Notes: generated by a model from the letters alone, not told the origin. A DNA stretch of 64,000 nt from Stackebrandtia nassauensis DSM 44728 (GCF_000024545.1 NC_013947.1:5208001-5272000); one strand, 5' to 3'; positions 42,973 to 51,577 are shown, numbered from the stretch's first letter. Numbers and translations: made by a program.

Positions 42973-42991
42973 ATTAATGTCAAGCTACTAT
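42963..42991 (+). promoter_or_regulatory. Predicted marR promoter
   Basis: TTGCAA (42963-42968), 17-bp spacer, TACTAT (42986-42991), with the start expected about 31-33 bp before the ATG. AAAGGAG is at 43013-43019. Confidence 0.55.
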
Positions 42992-43029
42992 GCTGTGGTC
43001 TCAGTAACACCCAAAGGAGCTGACCGGTA

Positions 43030-43551
43030 ATGGAGCCAGCACAATCACCGGCCGACGCGGTGGACGCGATCGTCGGGCAGTGGCGGCGGGAACGACCCGA
43101 TCTCGACCTGGACTCGATGGCGATCTTCGGACGCATCCACCGGGTCTCGGAACTGTCCCGACGCCGCTTGAAGAGCGTGTTCGCGCCCTTCGGCATCGGT
43201 CTGAGCGAGTTCGACGTCGTGGCGACCCTGCGCCGCTCCGGAGAGCCGTTCGAGTTGAGCCCCAAGGAACTCAGCCGCACCCTGATGCTCACCTCCGGCG
43301 GCCTCACCGGACGACTGGACAAGCTGGAGCGAGCCGGGCTGATCGAACGCAGGCCCGACCCCAGCGACCGCCGGGGCCTGCGCATCCGGCTCACCGAGGC
43401 GGGCTGGCGGGCCGCCGACGAGGCGGTCACCGCCGAGATCGACGAACTGGCGCGGGTGCTCAGCAGCGCGCTGTCACCGGCCGAGGCGCGGACCCTCGGC
43501 GAACTGCTGCGAAAACTGCACGGCCCCTACGCCGGAGATTCGCTCGACTGA
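43030..43551 (+). CDS. MarR-family regulator
   Basis: 173 residues. The winged-helix core is clear: FGRIHRVSELSRRRLKSVFAPFG (dimer helix, residues about 35-55), GLSEFDVVATLRRSG, LSPKELSRTLMLTSGGLTGRLD (recognition helix) and RPDPSDRRGLRIRLTEAG (wing). MarR proteins usually repress a neighbouring transporter and release DNA on binding a ligand. It is divergent from an EamA transporter across 116 bp that hold a dyad, and its gene ends at a strong hairpin. No cysteine ligand-sensing motif is seen. Confidence 0.93.
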   Translation: MEPAQSPADAVDAIVGQWRRERPDLDLDSMAIFGRIHRVSELSRRRLKSVFAPFGIGLSEFDVVATLRRSGEPFELSPKELSRTLMLTSGGLTGRLDKLERAGLIERRPDPSDRRGLRIRLTEAGWRAADEAVTAEIDELARVLSSALSPAEARTLGELLRKLHGPYAGDSLD

Positions 43552-43554
43552 CGG

Positions 43555-43597
43555 CGCGGCAGCGCTCGCCGCCCGGCACGGCGCGAGTGCTGCCGCG
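43555..43597 (+). terminator. Terminator of the marR gene
   Basis: Two 15-nt arms (43555-43569, 43583-43597) pair fully apart from one G-T wobble, with a 13-nt loop, 3 bp beyond the stop. The remaining 77 bp to the next gene hold its ribosome binding site. Confidence 0.72.
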
Positions 43598-43674
43598 GCC
43601 GGGTCCGGCTGGGCCGACACGCCGTTGCGACCCGGGCGTAGGCTGACCGGCAACCCGTCGCCAGGAGGTCCAGC

Positions 43675-44148
43675 ATGGCTGTCCGTCTCGTCAAAGGTGA
43701 CAAGGTCGCCGACTTCGCGCTCCCCGATCAGACCGGCACCACCCGCAAACTCAGCGAGTTCCTCGCCGAGGGACCGGTCGTGCTGTTCTTCTACCCCGCC
43801 GCCATGACCCGCGGCTGCACCATGGAGAGCTGCCACTTCCGCGACCTCGCCACCGAGTTCGCCGAGGTCGGCGCCCAGCGGGTGGGCATCAGCCGCGACC
43901 CCGTGGACAAACAGCGCAAGTTCGCCGAGATGAACGACTTCGACTACCCGCTGCTGTCCGACCGCGAGGGCGCGATCGCCGAACAGTTCGGCATCAAGCG
44001 GTCGATTCCGCTGGGGCCGTTGAGCATCAAGCGCAAGACCTTCGTCATCGACGTGGACCACACCATCATGGACGTGTTCCACAGCGAGATCAACATGAAC
44101 GGCCACGCCGACCAGGCGCTGGAGGTGCTCAGGCGGCGGGCGGGCTAG
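43675..44148 (+). CDS. Peroxiredoxin, BCP/PrxQ type
   Basis: 157 residues. Thiol peroxidases reduce peroxides in the cytoplasm using reduced thioredoxin or mycoredoxin. The motif YPAAMTRGCTMESCHFRD (about residue 42) contains the P-x-x-x-T-x-x-C active site with the peroxidatic Cys, and a second Cys five residues later as in PrxQ proteins. The thioredoxin-fold elements VVLFFYPA and RKTFVIDVDHTIMDVF are typical. ATG behind CCAGGAGG. Its stop overlaps that of the convergent hydrolase (CTAG shared). Arg in VGISRDPVDKQRKF lies in the expected region. Confidence 0.93.
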   Translation: MAVRLVKGDKVADFALPDQTGTTRKLSEFLAEGPVVLFFYPAAMTRGCTMESCHFRDLATEFAEVGAQRVGISRDPVDKQRKFAEMNDFDYPLLSDREGAIAEQFGIKRSIPLGPLSIKRKTFVIDVDHTIMDVFHSEINMNGHADQALEVLRRRAG

Positions 44149-44768
44149 CCGACGGCGGCCTGCTTGTTCTCCAGCCAGTCCAGGATGGCGTCCAGCGGGG
44201 CCTGCCAGCCCGGGTCGTTCATGAAGTCGTGGCCGACGCCGGGGAACAGCAGCGGCGTCCCGCCGTAGGCGCGGGCCGCGGTCTCCAGGCTCTTGGCCGA
44301 GGTCTTGCGGTCGTCGGGGCTCCCGGCGACCAGGACCCGGGGCGAACCGACCGGGTCACCCGGGGCGGCCTTGACACCCTTGGGCGCCAACAGGACCGCC
44401 GCGGCGGCCGGGTAGCGGGCCAGCGCGTGCGCGACCAGTGCCGCGCCCTTGTCGTGCCCGATGAGGATGGCCTGCCGGGGCAGCTGTGCGGCGGTCTGCA
44501 CCAGGTCGTGCACCATGGCCTGCCGTCCACCGGCCTCCTTGGGGGTGGAGCCCTGGCCCCGGACGCTGACGGCGTAGGCGCCGTGACCGCGCGAGGCGAT
44601 GTGCGGCAGCCAGTGCTCGGTGAACGCCGCCGCGCCCCTGGCGTCGCCGGTGACGCACAGGACCGGCGCGGCCTGCTCCTCGGCCTCGGACAGCACCTGC
44701 GCCAGCTCGCGTTTGACCGGCGTCACCGGCAGCGCGCGATAACGCTGTCGCCACAGTTCCATGCTCAT
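44145..44768 (-). CDS. Alpha/beta hydrolase with Asp at the nucleophile position
   Basis: 207 residues, a compact alpha/beta hydrolase. The nucleophile elbow reads ILIGHDKGAALVAHA (about residue 104): Asp replaces the usual Ser, as in haloalkane dehalogenases and epoxide hydrolases, though the context is not the exact GHDWGG. The acid is probably Asp in AGSPDDRKT (about 153) and the His is in PGVGHDF (about 181). The 4-bp overlap with the stop of the upstream monooxygenase shows translational coupling; monooxygenase plus hydrolase pairs often process an ester or epoxide formed by oxygenation. Activity is not certain. Confidence 0.85.
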   Translation of the reverse strand: MSMELWRQRYRALPVTPVKRELAQVLSEAEEQAAPVLCVTGDARGAAAFTEHWLPHIASRGHGAYAVSVRGQGSTPKEAGGRQAMVHDLVQTAAQLPRQAILIGHDKGAALVAHALARYPAAAAVLLAPKGVKAAPGDPVGSPRVLVAGSPDDRKTSAKSLETAARAYGGTPLLFPGVGHDFMNDPGWQAPLDAILDWLENKQAAVG

Positions 44769-46132
44769 CGGGCACCGTCCGATTCCTTGTCAAGGGTCTC
44801 AATGATGCGAGCCACCGAGTCGAGGTAACGGTCGTGCGAGACCTCGAGCCGGTGCCGGTCGGAGTCGTTCATCTCCGCGTCCACGTAACGGTTTCCGGCC
44901 TCGGTGACGACCTGGCCGCGAAAGGCCTTGGCCCGTTCCGGGTCGGACACCCGCACGTGCAGCCACTTCGCGATGGCCACCGTCTGCCAGTGCACCAGCG
45001 GGAAGATGCCGACGTCGGCCTGCAACAGCCCCGCCACGAACAGCGTCTCCGACGCGGGCGAGAACATCTGCGCGAACAGTCGCGGGAAGCCGCCGGTCTC
45101 GCGTCCGGCGCCCAGCAGTTCGTCGTCGCAGAAGTCGTAGCGGGGACGGTAGCCGGTGGCCATGACGACGAGGTCGGGCTCGATGGTGGACTCGTCGGTG
45201 AACACCACCTTGCGACCGTCGAAGCGCGCGATGTCGGGTTTGGGCTCCAGGGCCCCGTGTCCGATGTGGTGCAGGATGTGGCTGTTGACGATGGGGTGCG
45301 ACTGTCCGAAACGGTGGTCGGGGGCGGGCAGTCCGAACCGGACCGGGTCGCCGCCGATCTTCTTGATCGCGTACTCGGTCACCTTGCGCCGCAAGCCTTT
45401 GGGCAGCCACGACAGGCGCTGCGCGGTCTTGTCGGCGGGCAGTCCGAGCATGTACTTGGGCGTGTACCAGTAGCCGCGCCGGGTGGACTGCCAGGTCCGT
45501 TTGGCGGTGATCGCCGATTCGCCGGCGATGTCGCAGCCGGAGTTCCCGGCGCCGACGATCAGCACCTTCTTGCCGCGCAGCTGCGACGAGTCCTGGTAGG
45601 ACACCGAGTGGATGATCTCGCCGCGATAGGCCTGCTGGCCGGGGTACTCCGGCAGGAACGGGTCCCAGTTGTGCCCGTTGGCGATGACGACGGCGGCGTA
45701 GCGCAGTCTGCGGGCGGCGCTGCCGGACATCGGTTTGACGACGACGTCGAAGCGGCCGCGTTCGGCGTTCTCGATGCGCTCGATCTCGCTGCCAAACCAG
45801 ATGTGCTCGCGCAGTCCGAAGTGGTCGGCGTAGCTCTCCAGGTAGGACAGCACCTTGCTGTGGTGTGGATAGTCCGGCCAGTCGTCGGGCATCGGGAAGT
45901 CGGGGAACTCGGTCTGGGTCCGCGACGAGACCAAGTGGGTGTTGGCGTAGGTGGGGCTGCGGCGCTTCTTGATGTTCCAGGAGCCGCCGATCTCGGTCTC
46001 CTGCTCGTAACAGTCCACATTGAAGCCGTGTTCGCGCAGGTTCTTGACCGCCACCAGGCCCGCCATCCCGGCACCGATGACACACACCGCGTCCCCGCGA
46101 TCGTATGCGGCGTCCACGCCGTACTCCGACAT
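44765..46132 (-). CDS. Flavin-containing monooxygenase (Baeyer-Villiger type)
   Basis: 455 residues from ATG with GGAAGGTG upstream; a frame extends to 46201 but the FAD motif sits right after this start. The two dinucleotide motifs are VCVIGAGMAGLVAVKNL (FAD, about residue 16) and VLIVGAGNSGCDIAGE (NADPH, about 190). The FMO fingerprint F/Y-x-G-x-x-x-H-x-x-x-Y is seen as YRGEIIHSVSYQD (about 170), and the ATGYRPRYDF motif near 345 is conserved. It oxygenates N, S or ketone groups using NADPH and O2. It is coupled to a hydrolase that may act on its product. The C-terminus is hydrophilic. Confidence 0.92.
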   Translation of the reverse strand: MSEYGVDAAYDRGDAVCVIGAGMAGLVAVKNLREHGFNVDCYEQETEIGGSWNIKKRRSPTYANTHLVSSRTQTEFPDFPMPDDWPDYPHHSKVLSYLESYADHFGLREHIWFGSEIERIENAERGRFDVVVKPMSGSAARRLRYAAVVIANGHNWDPFLPEYPGQQAYRGEIIHSVSYQDSSQLRGKKVLIVGAGNSGCDIAGESAITAKRTWQSTRRGYWYTPKYMLGLPADKTAQRLSWLPKGLRRKVTEYAIKKIGGDPVRFGLPAPDHRFGQSHPIVNSHILHHIGHGALEPKPDIARFDGRKVVFTDESTIEPDLVVMATGYRPRYDFCDDELLGAGRETGGFPRLFAQMFSPASETLFVAGLLQADVGIFPLVHWQTVAIAKWLHVRVSDPERAKAFRGQVVTEAGNRYVDAEMNDSDRHRLEVSHDRYLDSVARIIETLDKESDGAR

Positions 46133-46306
46133 CGCAACACCTTCCACAACAACCGCGACAACTCGACGCGCCGCAGCGTACCGGTTTCCGTCGATGAACA
46201 CCAGACCGCGTATGGCGTTTGTATGAACCCGCTACGCCGGACGTGGTAGACCGGGGCACTCCCCCAGGTGCACGCGGGATGATCACCCGCCGCATACGGT
46301 GGACGC

Positions 46307-47362
46307 ATGCGACGCGACGACATCGACAGGAAAGGCCCCAAATGGTGGCCGTGGTGGCTGCTGCGGTTCCCGTGGATCCTGGTGCCGTTCCCGGTCGCGT
46401 TCATTCAGCTGATCGGGATCCGCGGCGCGGCCATGTGGGCCGAATGCGGCGGCGGCGAACACGGCTGGGGGCCGGGACGCGAGGAGTCGCCGCACTGCGA
46501 CTGGCAGGACACGTCGGTGGATCCGGTGGCGTTCGTGCTGGCGCTGATCGGTCCGGTGGCGTTGTTCGCGGTGCGCGGCTTCCCGCGCACCGTGGTGGCG
46601 GTGTGCGCGCTCATCACCGCCGTGTACTACCCGCTCGGCCTCCCGCCCGGGCCGATCTACCTGTCGCTCATCGCGGCGCTGCTGGCCTGGCTGTTCAAGG
46701 TGCGCTCCGAGCGCAACGCCCAGGCGAAGGCGGCGCAGCGGGCGCAGGCCCAGCAGCGCGCGGGCGCGGAACGGCTGCGCATCGCCCAGGAGCTGCACGA
46801 CGTGCTGGCGCACCACATCTCGCTCATCAACGTCCAGTCCGGAGTCGCGCTGCACCTGGTGGACGAGAAACCCGAACAGACCCGGGTGGCGCTGTCGGCG
46901 ATCAAGGGCGCCAGCAAGGAGGCGCTGACGGCGCTGCGCGGGGCACTGGACGCGTTGCGCAGCACCGACGACGCGGCGCCCCGCTCCCCCACCGACGGCC
47001 TGGCCAAACTGGACGCGCTGGTCGACAGCGTCCGCAACGCCGGCATCGAGGTCGACGTGACCGTCACCGGGCAGCAGCGCGAACTCGACCCCGTTGTGGA
47101 CCTGGCGGCGCTGCGCATCATCCAGGAGTCACTGACCAATGTGCTGCGACACTCCAACGCCCGGCACGTGCGGATCCGCATCGACCACGGCGACAGTCTG
47201 GACATCACGGTCGCCGACGACGGCGGCGGCGGCGTTCCCATCCCGGGCAACGGCCTGACGGGCATGAACGAGCGCGCCACCGCCGTCGGCGGCACCTGCA
47301 CCGCCGGACCGGCCGCGGCGGGCGGCTTCGCGGTGCACGCGCGGCTGCCGGGCGTAGGTTAA
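46307..47362 (+). CDS. Sensor histidine kinase (NarL/DesK-type)
   Basis: 351 residues. Residues about 12-140 contain four or five short membrane helices with a loop rich in Cys, Gly and Trp (MWAECGGGEHGWGPG...HCDW) that could be a ligand-sensing surface. A coiled linker leads to the HisKA_3 box ELHDVLAHHISLINVQSGVA with the phospho-accepting His at about residue 163. The HATPase_c domain has the N-box VLRHSNARHV (about 278) and G-box DDGGGGVPIPGNGLTGM. It signals to the response regulator encoded 4 bp downstream. The sensed signal is unknown. Confidence 0.94.
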   Translation: MRRDDIDRKGPKWWPWWLLRFPWILVPFPVAFIQLIGIRGAAMWAECGGGEHGWGPGREESPHCDWQDTSVDPVAFVLALIGPVALFAVRGFPRTVVAVCALITAVYYPLGLPPGPIYLSLIAALLAWLFKVRSERNAQAKAAQRAQAQQRAGAERLRIAQELHDVLAHHISLINVQSGVALHLVDEKPEQTRVALSAIKGASKEALTALRGALDALRSTDDAAPRSPTDGLAKLDALVDSVRNAGIEVDVTVTGQQRELDPVVDLAALRIIQESLTNVLRHSNARHVRIRIDHGDSLDITVADDGGGGVPIPGNGLTGMNERATAVGGTCTAGPAAAGGFAVHARLPGVG

Positions 47363-47366
47363 ACGC

Positions 47367-48041
47367 ATGAGCGACGTGATCCGGGTACTGCTGGCCGACG
47401 ACCAGGCACTGGTGCGCGCGGGTTTCCGGGCCCTGCTGGACTCCTGCGACGACATCTCGGTGGTCGGCGAGGCCAACGACGGCGAGGAGGCGTTCCGCCT
47501 CATCCGCGACATGGTTCCCGACGTGGTCCTGATGGACATCCGGATGCCGGGCCTGGACGGGCTCGCGGCCACCGCGAAGATCACCGCCGAGGCGTCGCTG
47601 ACCAGCGTCCGCATCATCATCCTGACGACCTTCGACCTCGACGAGTACGTCTTCGAGGCGCTGCGCTCGGGCGCCAGCGGCTTCCTCGTCAAGGACACCG
47701 AACCGGTGGAACTGCTGCAGGCGGTGCGGGTGGTGGCGCGCGGCGACGCGCTGCTGTCGCCCGGCGTCACCCGACGGCTGGTCGCCGAGTTCGCGCAGCG
47801 CGCGAAGGAACCGGTGTCGGCCAAGAAACTGGAGCAGCTGACCGAACGCGAGCGCGAAGTGGTGGCGCTGGCCGGAACCGGCCTGTCCAATGAGGAGATC
47901 GGCGCGAAGCTGTTCCTCAGTCCCGCCACCGCCAAGACCCACATCAGCCGGGCCATGATCAAGCTCGGCGCCCGCGACCGGGCCCAGCTGGTGGTGTTCG
48001 CCTACGAGTCCGGCCTGGTGCGTCCGGGCTGGCTGGGGTGA
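47367..48041 (+). CDS. LuxR-family response regulator
   Basis: 224 residues. A receiver domain (residues 4-120) has the acidic pair LLADDQALV, the phospho-acceptor Asp in VVLMDIRMPGLDG (about residue 54), Thr in IIILTTFDL and Lys in SGFLVKDTEP. A linker of about 30 residues leads to a LuxR/GerE HTH (LTEREREVVALAGTGLSNEE and AKTHISRAMIKLGARDR). It forms a two-component system with the kinase gene just upstream (ATG 4 bp after its stop). A hairpin follows, so the pair is likely bicistronic. Targets are not evident. Confidence 0.95.
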   Translation: MSDVIRVLLADDQALVRAGFRALLDSCDDISVVGEANDGEEAFRLIRDMVPDVVLMDIRMPGLDGLAATAKITAEASLTSVRIIILTTFDLDEYVFEALRSGASGFLVKDTEPVELLQAVRVVARGDALLSPGVTRRLVAEFAQRAKEPVSAKKLEQLTEREREVVALAGTGLSNEEIGAKLFLSPATAKTHISRAMIKLGARDRAQLVVFAYESGLVRPGWLG

Positions 48042-48061
48042 TCCCCCTACGCCTGTGGTGG

Positions 48062-48095
48062 TAGGTCGGCAGACTCCCGCCGTCCGATGCCGACC
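48062..48095 (+). terminator. Hairpin after the two-component operon
   Basis: AGGTCGGCA (48062-48070) pairs with TGCCGACCT (48087-48095), a 9-bp stem with a 16-nt loop, 20 bp after the stop. Confidence 0.5.
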
Positions 48096-48157
48096 TGGGG
48101 TTTCGCGAGGAGTGTTGGTGGCACAAGACCGACACACCACACCGAAAGCCGGTAGCC

Positions 48158-48439
48158 ATGAACACTTATCACGAAGCAGTCATGACCGTCGCCTCCCAGG
48201 ACGGCCCGTGGAACCACGACGGACCGTGGCACCACGGCGGTGGCGGCCCCTGGTTCCTGCTGGTCCCGCTGTTCTGGATCGCCGTCGTCGTCGCGATCGT
48301 CGCGATCGTGCGACGCCGCAACGGACACTGGACCCGCAACCACGGCGCCGAGGGCGTGCTGCGGGAGCGTTTCGCCCGCGGCGAGATCCCCGAAGAGGAA
48401 TACCGTCAGCGTCTGGAAGTGCTGCGCGCCAAGAAGTAA
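48158..48439 (+). CDS. SHOCT domain membrane protein
   Basis: 93 residues. A His/Gly/Trp-rich start (DGPWNHDGPWHHGGGGPW) precedes one helix (FLLVPLFWIAVVVAIVAIV) and a C-terminal SHOCT domain (VLRERFARGEIPEEEYRQRLEVL). SHOCT regions bind oligomeric partners and occur in small membrane proteins whose function is unknown. The N-terminal His cluster could bind metal, an inference only. A second in-frame ATG at residue 9 could be the true start. It sits after a two-component system and is convergent with an MFS gene. Confidence 0.82.
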   Translation: MNTYHEAVMTVASQDGPWNHDGPWHHGGGGPWFLLVPLFWIAVVVAIVAIVRRRNGHWTRNHGAEGVLRERFARGEIPEEEYRQRLEVLRAKK

Positions 48440-48453
48440 CCCGATGGTTCGCG

Positions 48454-49674
48454 CTATCCCGGCCCCGCGCAAGCGGCGGTCGGGACCTTCGCGTGAGCGG
48501 CCCGGTGCTCGGCCCGCCAGTCCCGCCAGGCCAGCGGGCACAGCGCCAGGATCGCGATCGCCACCACCCCGAAGGCCGAGGACAGGCTCAGTCCGGCCAC
48601 CAGCAACCCGATCAGCAGCCCGCCCACGCCGGTGCCGCCGTCGTAGGCGATGTTCCACACGATGCTGGCCAGCCCGTGCCCACCCGGCCCCGAGCGCCGG
48701 AACATCACCACCAGCGTGTCGTTCTGCAAGCCGCCGAACCCGGCCCCGTACACGGTGGCACCCACAATGGCCAGTCCGTCGAACCCGTAGAAGATCGCCA
48801 CGGCCGTGACACCCATACCCACCGCCGCGACCGCCGCCGAGGGCAACAGCATCCGCCCCGGCCCCAACCGGTCCGACACCATCCCCGACACCCACCGAGC
48901 CCCGACCAGCCCCGCCGCCATGGTCAACAGCGCCACCGCCGCCGCGTCCGGCGAGGTCAGCGCCAACGGGATGAACGTGAACATGCCCCCCAGCGCACAG
49001 GCGACCGCCGTCATCACCGTGAAGGGCCCCGACATCGCCCACAACCGTTGCCGCACACCATCCCCGGACGCTTCATCGACCGGCGTGATGTCGTCGACCC
49101 GCTTCCCCGACTGCGCCCACATCGCCGGAGCCGCCAGGATCGCCGCCACCGCGGTGAACACGAACACCGTGTCGTACCCGATCCGCTCGGCCATCGACAC
49201 GGCCAACGGCAGACTCCCGAACTGGCTCACCCCGATGGCCACCCCGTAGGCGGCGATGGCCCGCCCCCGCTGCACGGCGGGCACCAACTCCGCGGCCAGC
49301 GCGCTCCCGGCCACGGTCACCATCCCGAACCCGAACCCCCGCACTGCCGAGACGGCCAACACCCACGCCAGGTCCGTCGACAACAGATACCCGAACGTCG
49401 GCACCCCCAACAGCAACGCTCCCACCGCGAACAGGTGCCGCAACGCGAACCGCCGCAACAACCCGCCCATCCCCAACTGCAACGCCACGGTGGCGCCCAT
49501 CATCGTGGCCGTGATCGCCCCGACCCCACTGGCGCTGGTCCCGGCATCGGCCGACCACAGGGGAACGACGGACAACAGCGCCATCACGTTCGTGAAGGCA
49601 CCCAGGCTCGCGACCATCATCAGGATGAAGTCGCGCCCGGTCAATCCCAGCGGTTTGGCGACGGATGCGGACAT
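48454..49674 (-). CDS. MFS transporter
   Basis: 406 residues from ATG (MSASVAKPLGLTGRDFI); GTG at 49686 would add four. About 12 membrane helices. Motif A-like loops are GLLRRFALRHLFAVG (about residue 75) and the second-half repeat MVSDRLGPGRML (about 262). It is likely a proton-linked exporter or metabolite transporter. The gene is convergent with the SHOCT gene and its upstream region borders the DUF3817 gene, which lies on the same strand. Substrate not recognised. Confidence 0.9.
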   Translation of the reverse strand: MSASVAKPLGLTGRDFILMMVASLGAFTNVMALLSVVPLWSADAGTSASGVGAITATMMGATVALQLGMGGLLRRFALRHLFAVGALLLGVPTFGYLLSTDLAWVLAVSAVRGFGFGMVTVAGSALAAELVPAVQRGRAIAAYGVAIGVSQFGSLPLAVSMAERIGYDTVFVFTAVAAILAAPAMWAQSGKRVDDITPVDEASGDGVRQRLWAMSGPFTVMTAVACALGGMFTFIPLALTSPDAAAVALLTMAAGLVGARWVSGMVSDRLGPGRMLLPSAAVAAVGMGVTAVAIFYGFDGLAIVGATVYGAGFGGLQNDTLVVMFRRSGPGGHGLASIVWNIAYDGGTGVGGLLIGLLVAGLSLSSAFGVVAIAILALCPLAWRDWRAEHRAAHAKVPTAACAGPG

Positions 49675-49748
49675 CGCCCCACCCAATCAACGTTTTCCAT
49701 GCAGACGCAAGCATCAGCCCCGGAATGTGACGAGGCTGACCGCTCCCC

Positions 49749-50072
49749 CTACACCCCCACGGGAACCCGCGTCTCCTTACGGGCCCGGAAATCCCGGGCC
49801 ACCCACCGCTCGAACCCGATCGACGCCAGCGGCGGAATCGAGCACACCAACCCGGCCACGACCCGCTTCGCCGACCACGAGTACTGCCGCGCCAACACGA
49901 GCACGAACGTCACGTACCCCATGAACAGCACCCCGTGCACCGGCCCGAAGATCTTCACCCCGATCTCGTTGCCGCCGCCGTAGTGCTTGAAGTACATCCC
50001 GATCAACAAACCCACCCACGAAACGGCTTCGGCGATGGCAACGGCGATGAACAGGCGATATGGACCAGGCAC
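49749..50072 (-). CDS. DUF3817 membrane protein
   Basis: 107 residues from a GTG with GAAGGAG 8 nt upstream; the frame continues to 50468 with no domain support. The protein has three helices, with the DUF3817 signature LFIAVAIAEAVSWVGLLIGMYF followed by GPVHGVLFMGYVTFVLVLA (cited in two pieces). Small membrane proteins of this family are common in actinobacteria, of unknown function. The C-terminus is basic (ARKETRVPVGV). It is transcribed in the same direction as the MFS gene downstream, with a 74-bp gap. Confidence 0.85.
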   Translation of the reverse strand: MPGPYRLFIAVAIAEAVSWVGLLIGMYFKHYGGGNEIGVKIFGPVHGVLFMGYVTFVLVLARQYSWSAKRVVAGLVCSIPPLASIGFERWVARDFRARKETRVPVGV

Positions 50073-50177
50073 CGGGGAAACTCCTTCTACGCAAAGTAAA
50101 ACCTCGGCCCACTCTAGCGCGCCCCCACCATCCCCCGCCGCTACGGCGGGAGCGTCCGTCCGGCCGTTCACACGGTT

Positions 50178-50205
50178 GTGCCCTCGACCAGGGGATCGAG
50201 GGCAC
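50178..50205 (-). terminator. Terminator after the aminotransferase gene
   Basis: A perfect 10-bp stem GTGCCCTCGA / TCGAGGGCAC (50178-50187, 50196-50205) with an 8-nt loop, 13 bp beyond the stop. A smaller hairpin, CCCGCCG / CGGCGGG, lies at 50134-50150. Confidence 0.68.
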
Positions 50206-50218
50206 TGAGAACACCGTG

Positions 50219-51469
50219 TCAGCGAGTCAGGTCTTTGAGGACCTCGTCGAGTCGGTCCAGGGCTTTGGCGATCCACGGCAGCATCAGCGGGTAGGCCGAG
50301 CGCAACGCCGCCTCGCGTTGGGCGTCGGTCTGGCCGTAGAGCTGGCTGGTGGCCACGCGGAGTTTGAGTTCCTTGATGCCGTCGCCGAACGCGCTGCCCG
50401 GCAGGACCCCGACCGCGTAGCGGTCGAGGAGGAGTTCGCTGAGGTCGGCCCCGGTCTTGACCGACCACTTGGCCTCCAGGTGGGAGCGGTAGGGGGCCAG
50501 GTCCGGGTAGAGGTAGAAGCCGCCGTCGGGGACGGCGACCTCGGCTCCGGCCGCGCCGAAGTGGCCCGCGACCGCGCGGGCGACGGTGGCGTGGAGGCGG
50601 CGGGAGTCGGCGATGTGGTCGCGCAGTTCGGCCGGTTCGGTGTAGGCGTAGGCCGCCGCGTGCTGAACGGGGGCCGAGGGGCTGGACCAGATCTCGCTGG
50701 CGATGGTGAGCATGCGTTCGCGCAGTTCGTCGCCGAGCGCGGAGTCGGGTACGCGGGCCACGCCGATGCGCCAGCCGCCCAGGGCCAGCGATTTGGACAG
50801 GCCGGTGGTGATGATTGTGCGCTCGGGAGCGATGTCGGCCGGGCTGACGTAGGCGCGGCCCGCGTCGAAGACGAGGTCGCGGTAGATCTCGTCGGCGATG
50901 ATGACCAGGTCGTACTCGCGGGCGATGTCGCAGGCCCGGTGGATGATCTCGGGTGCGGCCAGGGTTCCCGTCGGGTTGTCCGGCAGGGTCATGACCATGG
51001 CGCGCACGTCCCGGCCGATGGTGCGGGCGTGGTCCAGGTAGTCCTTGAGGCGCTGCGGGTCCGGGACGCCGCCGTCGCCGGGGATCGTGGGCACGTACAG
51101 GGGCGTGGCGCCGAGCATCTCGACCTGGGCGCCGTAGCTGACCCAGCTGGGCTGCGGCAGTACGACGTCGCCGCCGACCGCCATGAGCGCGGCGTACAGG
51201 AGCGGTTTGCTACCGGGCCCGGCGATCACCTGGGACGGTTCGGTGCGAAGGTCGCGGCGGCTCCAGTATCCGGCGGCGGCCTCGCGCAGTTGCGGCACGC
51301 CCGCCACCGAGCCGTAGCCGTTGCGTCCGGCGTATCGGGACAGTCGGTCGGTGAGACTGCGGTGGACGGGAAGACCCGCCTCGCCGAACCCCAGTGGAAG
51401 GACGTATTTCCCGGACTCTCGTTTGGCACGGATGGCTTCGTTGACGGCCAAGGTGGCTGAGACGGGCAC
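50219..51469 (-). CDS. Class I/II PLP-dependent aminotransferase
   Basis: 416 residues, GTG start with CAGGAG upstream. The fold-type I aminotransferase pattern is complete: YGSVAGVPQLREAAAGYW (about residue 52), PSWVSYGAQVEMLGA (about 107), the PDNPTG motif in TLPDNPTGTLAAPE (about 164), ADEIYRDLVF (about 190) and the PLP Lys in TTGLSKSLALGGWRIG (about 224). It transfers an amino group between an amino acid and a keto acid. It is divergent from a LysR regulator, a common way such genes are controlled. Substrate not determined; it belongs to the aspartate-aminotransferase-like group. Confidence 0.93.
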   Translation of the reverse strand: MPVSATLAVNEAIRAKRESGKYVLPLGFGEAGLPVHRSLTDRLSRYAGRNGYGSVAGVPQLREAAAGYWSRRDLRTEPSQVIAGPGSKPLLYAALMAVGGDVVLPQPSWVSYGAQVEMLGATPLYVPTIPGDGGVPDPQRLKDYLDHARTIGRDVRAMVMTLPDNPTGTLAAPEIIHRACDIAREYDLVIIADEIYRDLVFDAGRAYVSPADIAPERTIITTGLSKSLALGGWRIGVARVPDSALGDELRERMLTIASEIWSSPSAPVQHAAAYAYTEPAELRDHIADSRRLHATVARAVAGHFGAAGAEVAVPDGGFYLYPDLAPYRSHLEAKWSVKTGADLSELLLDRYAVGVLPGSAFGDGIKELKLRVATSQLYGQTDAQREAALRSAYPLMLPWIAKALDRLDEVLKDLTR

Positions 51470-51538
51470 CGAAAACTCCTGTTATATACGTTATGTGTAC
51501 TTGTATTGGTGATCCTTACCCAGTGTTGAGCCGAATTA

Positions 51539-51577
51539 GCGTAAGCACAAGCGGAAGTTTCTGAGCGTAAGCATAAG
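51539..51577. promoter_or_regulatory. Direct repeats in the LysR/aminotransferase promoter region
   Basis: GCGTAAGCACAAG (51539-51551) and GCGTAAGCATAAG (51565-51577) are 12 of 13 identical with 26 bp between starts. They lie 9-47 bp before the LysR start in the 116-bp divergent gap and may be LysR binding sites. Confidence 0.5.
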
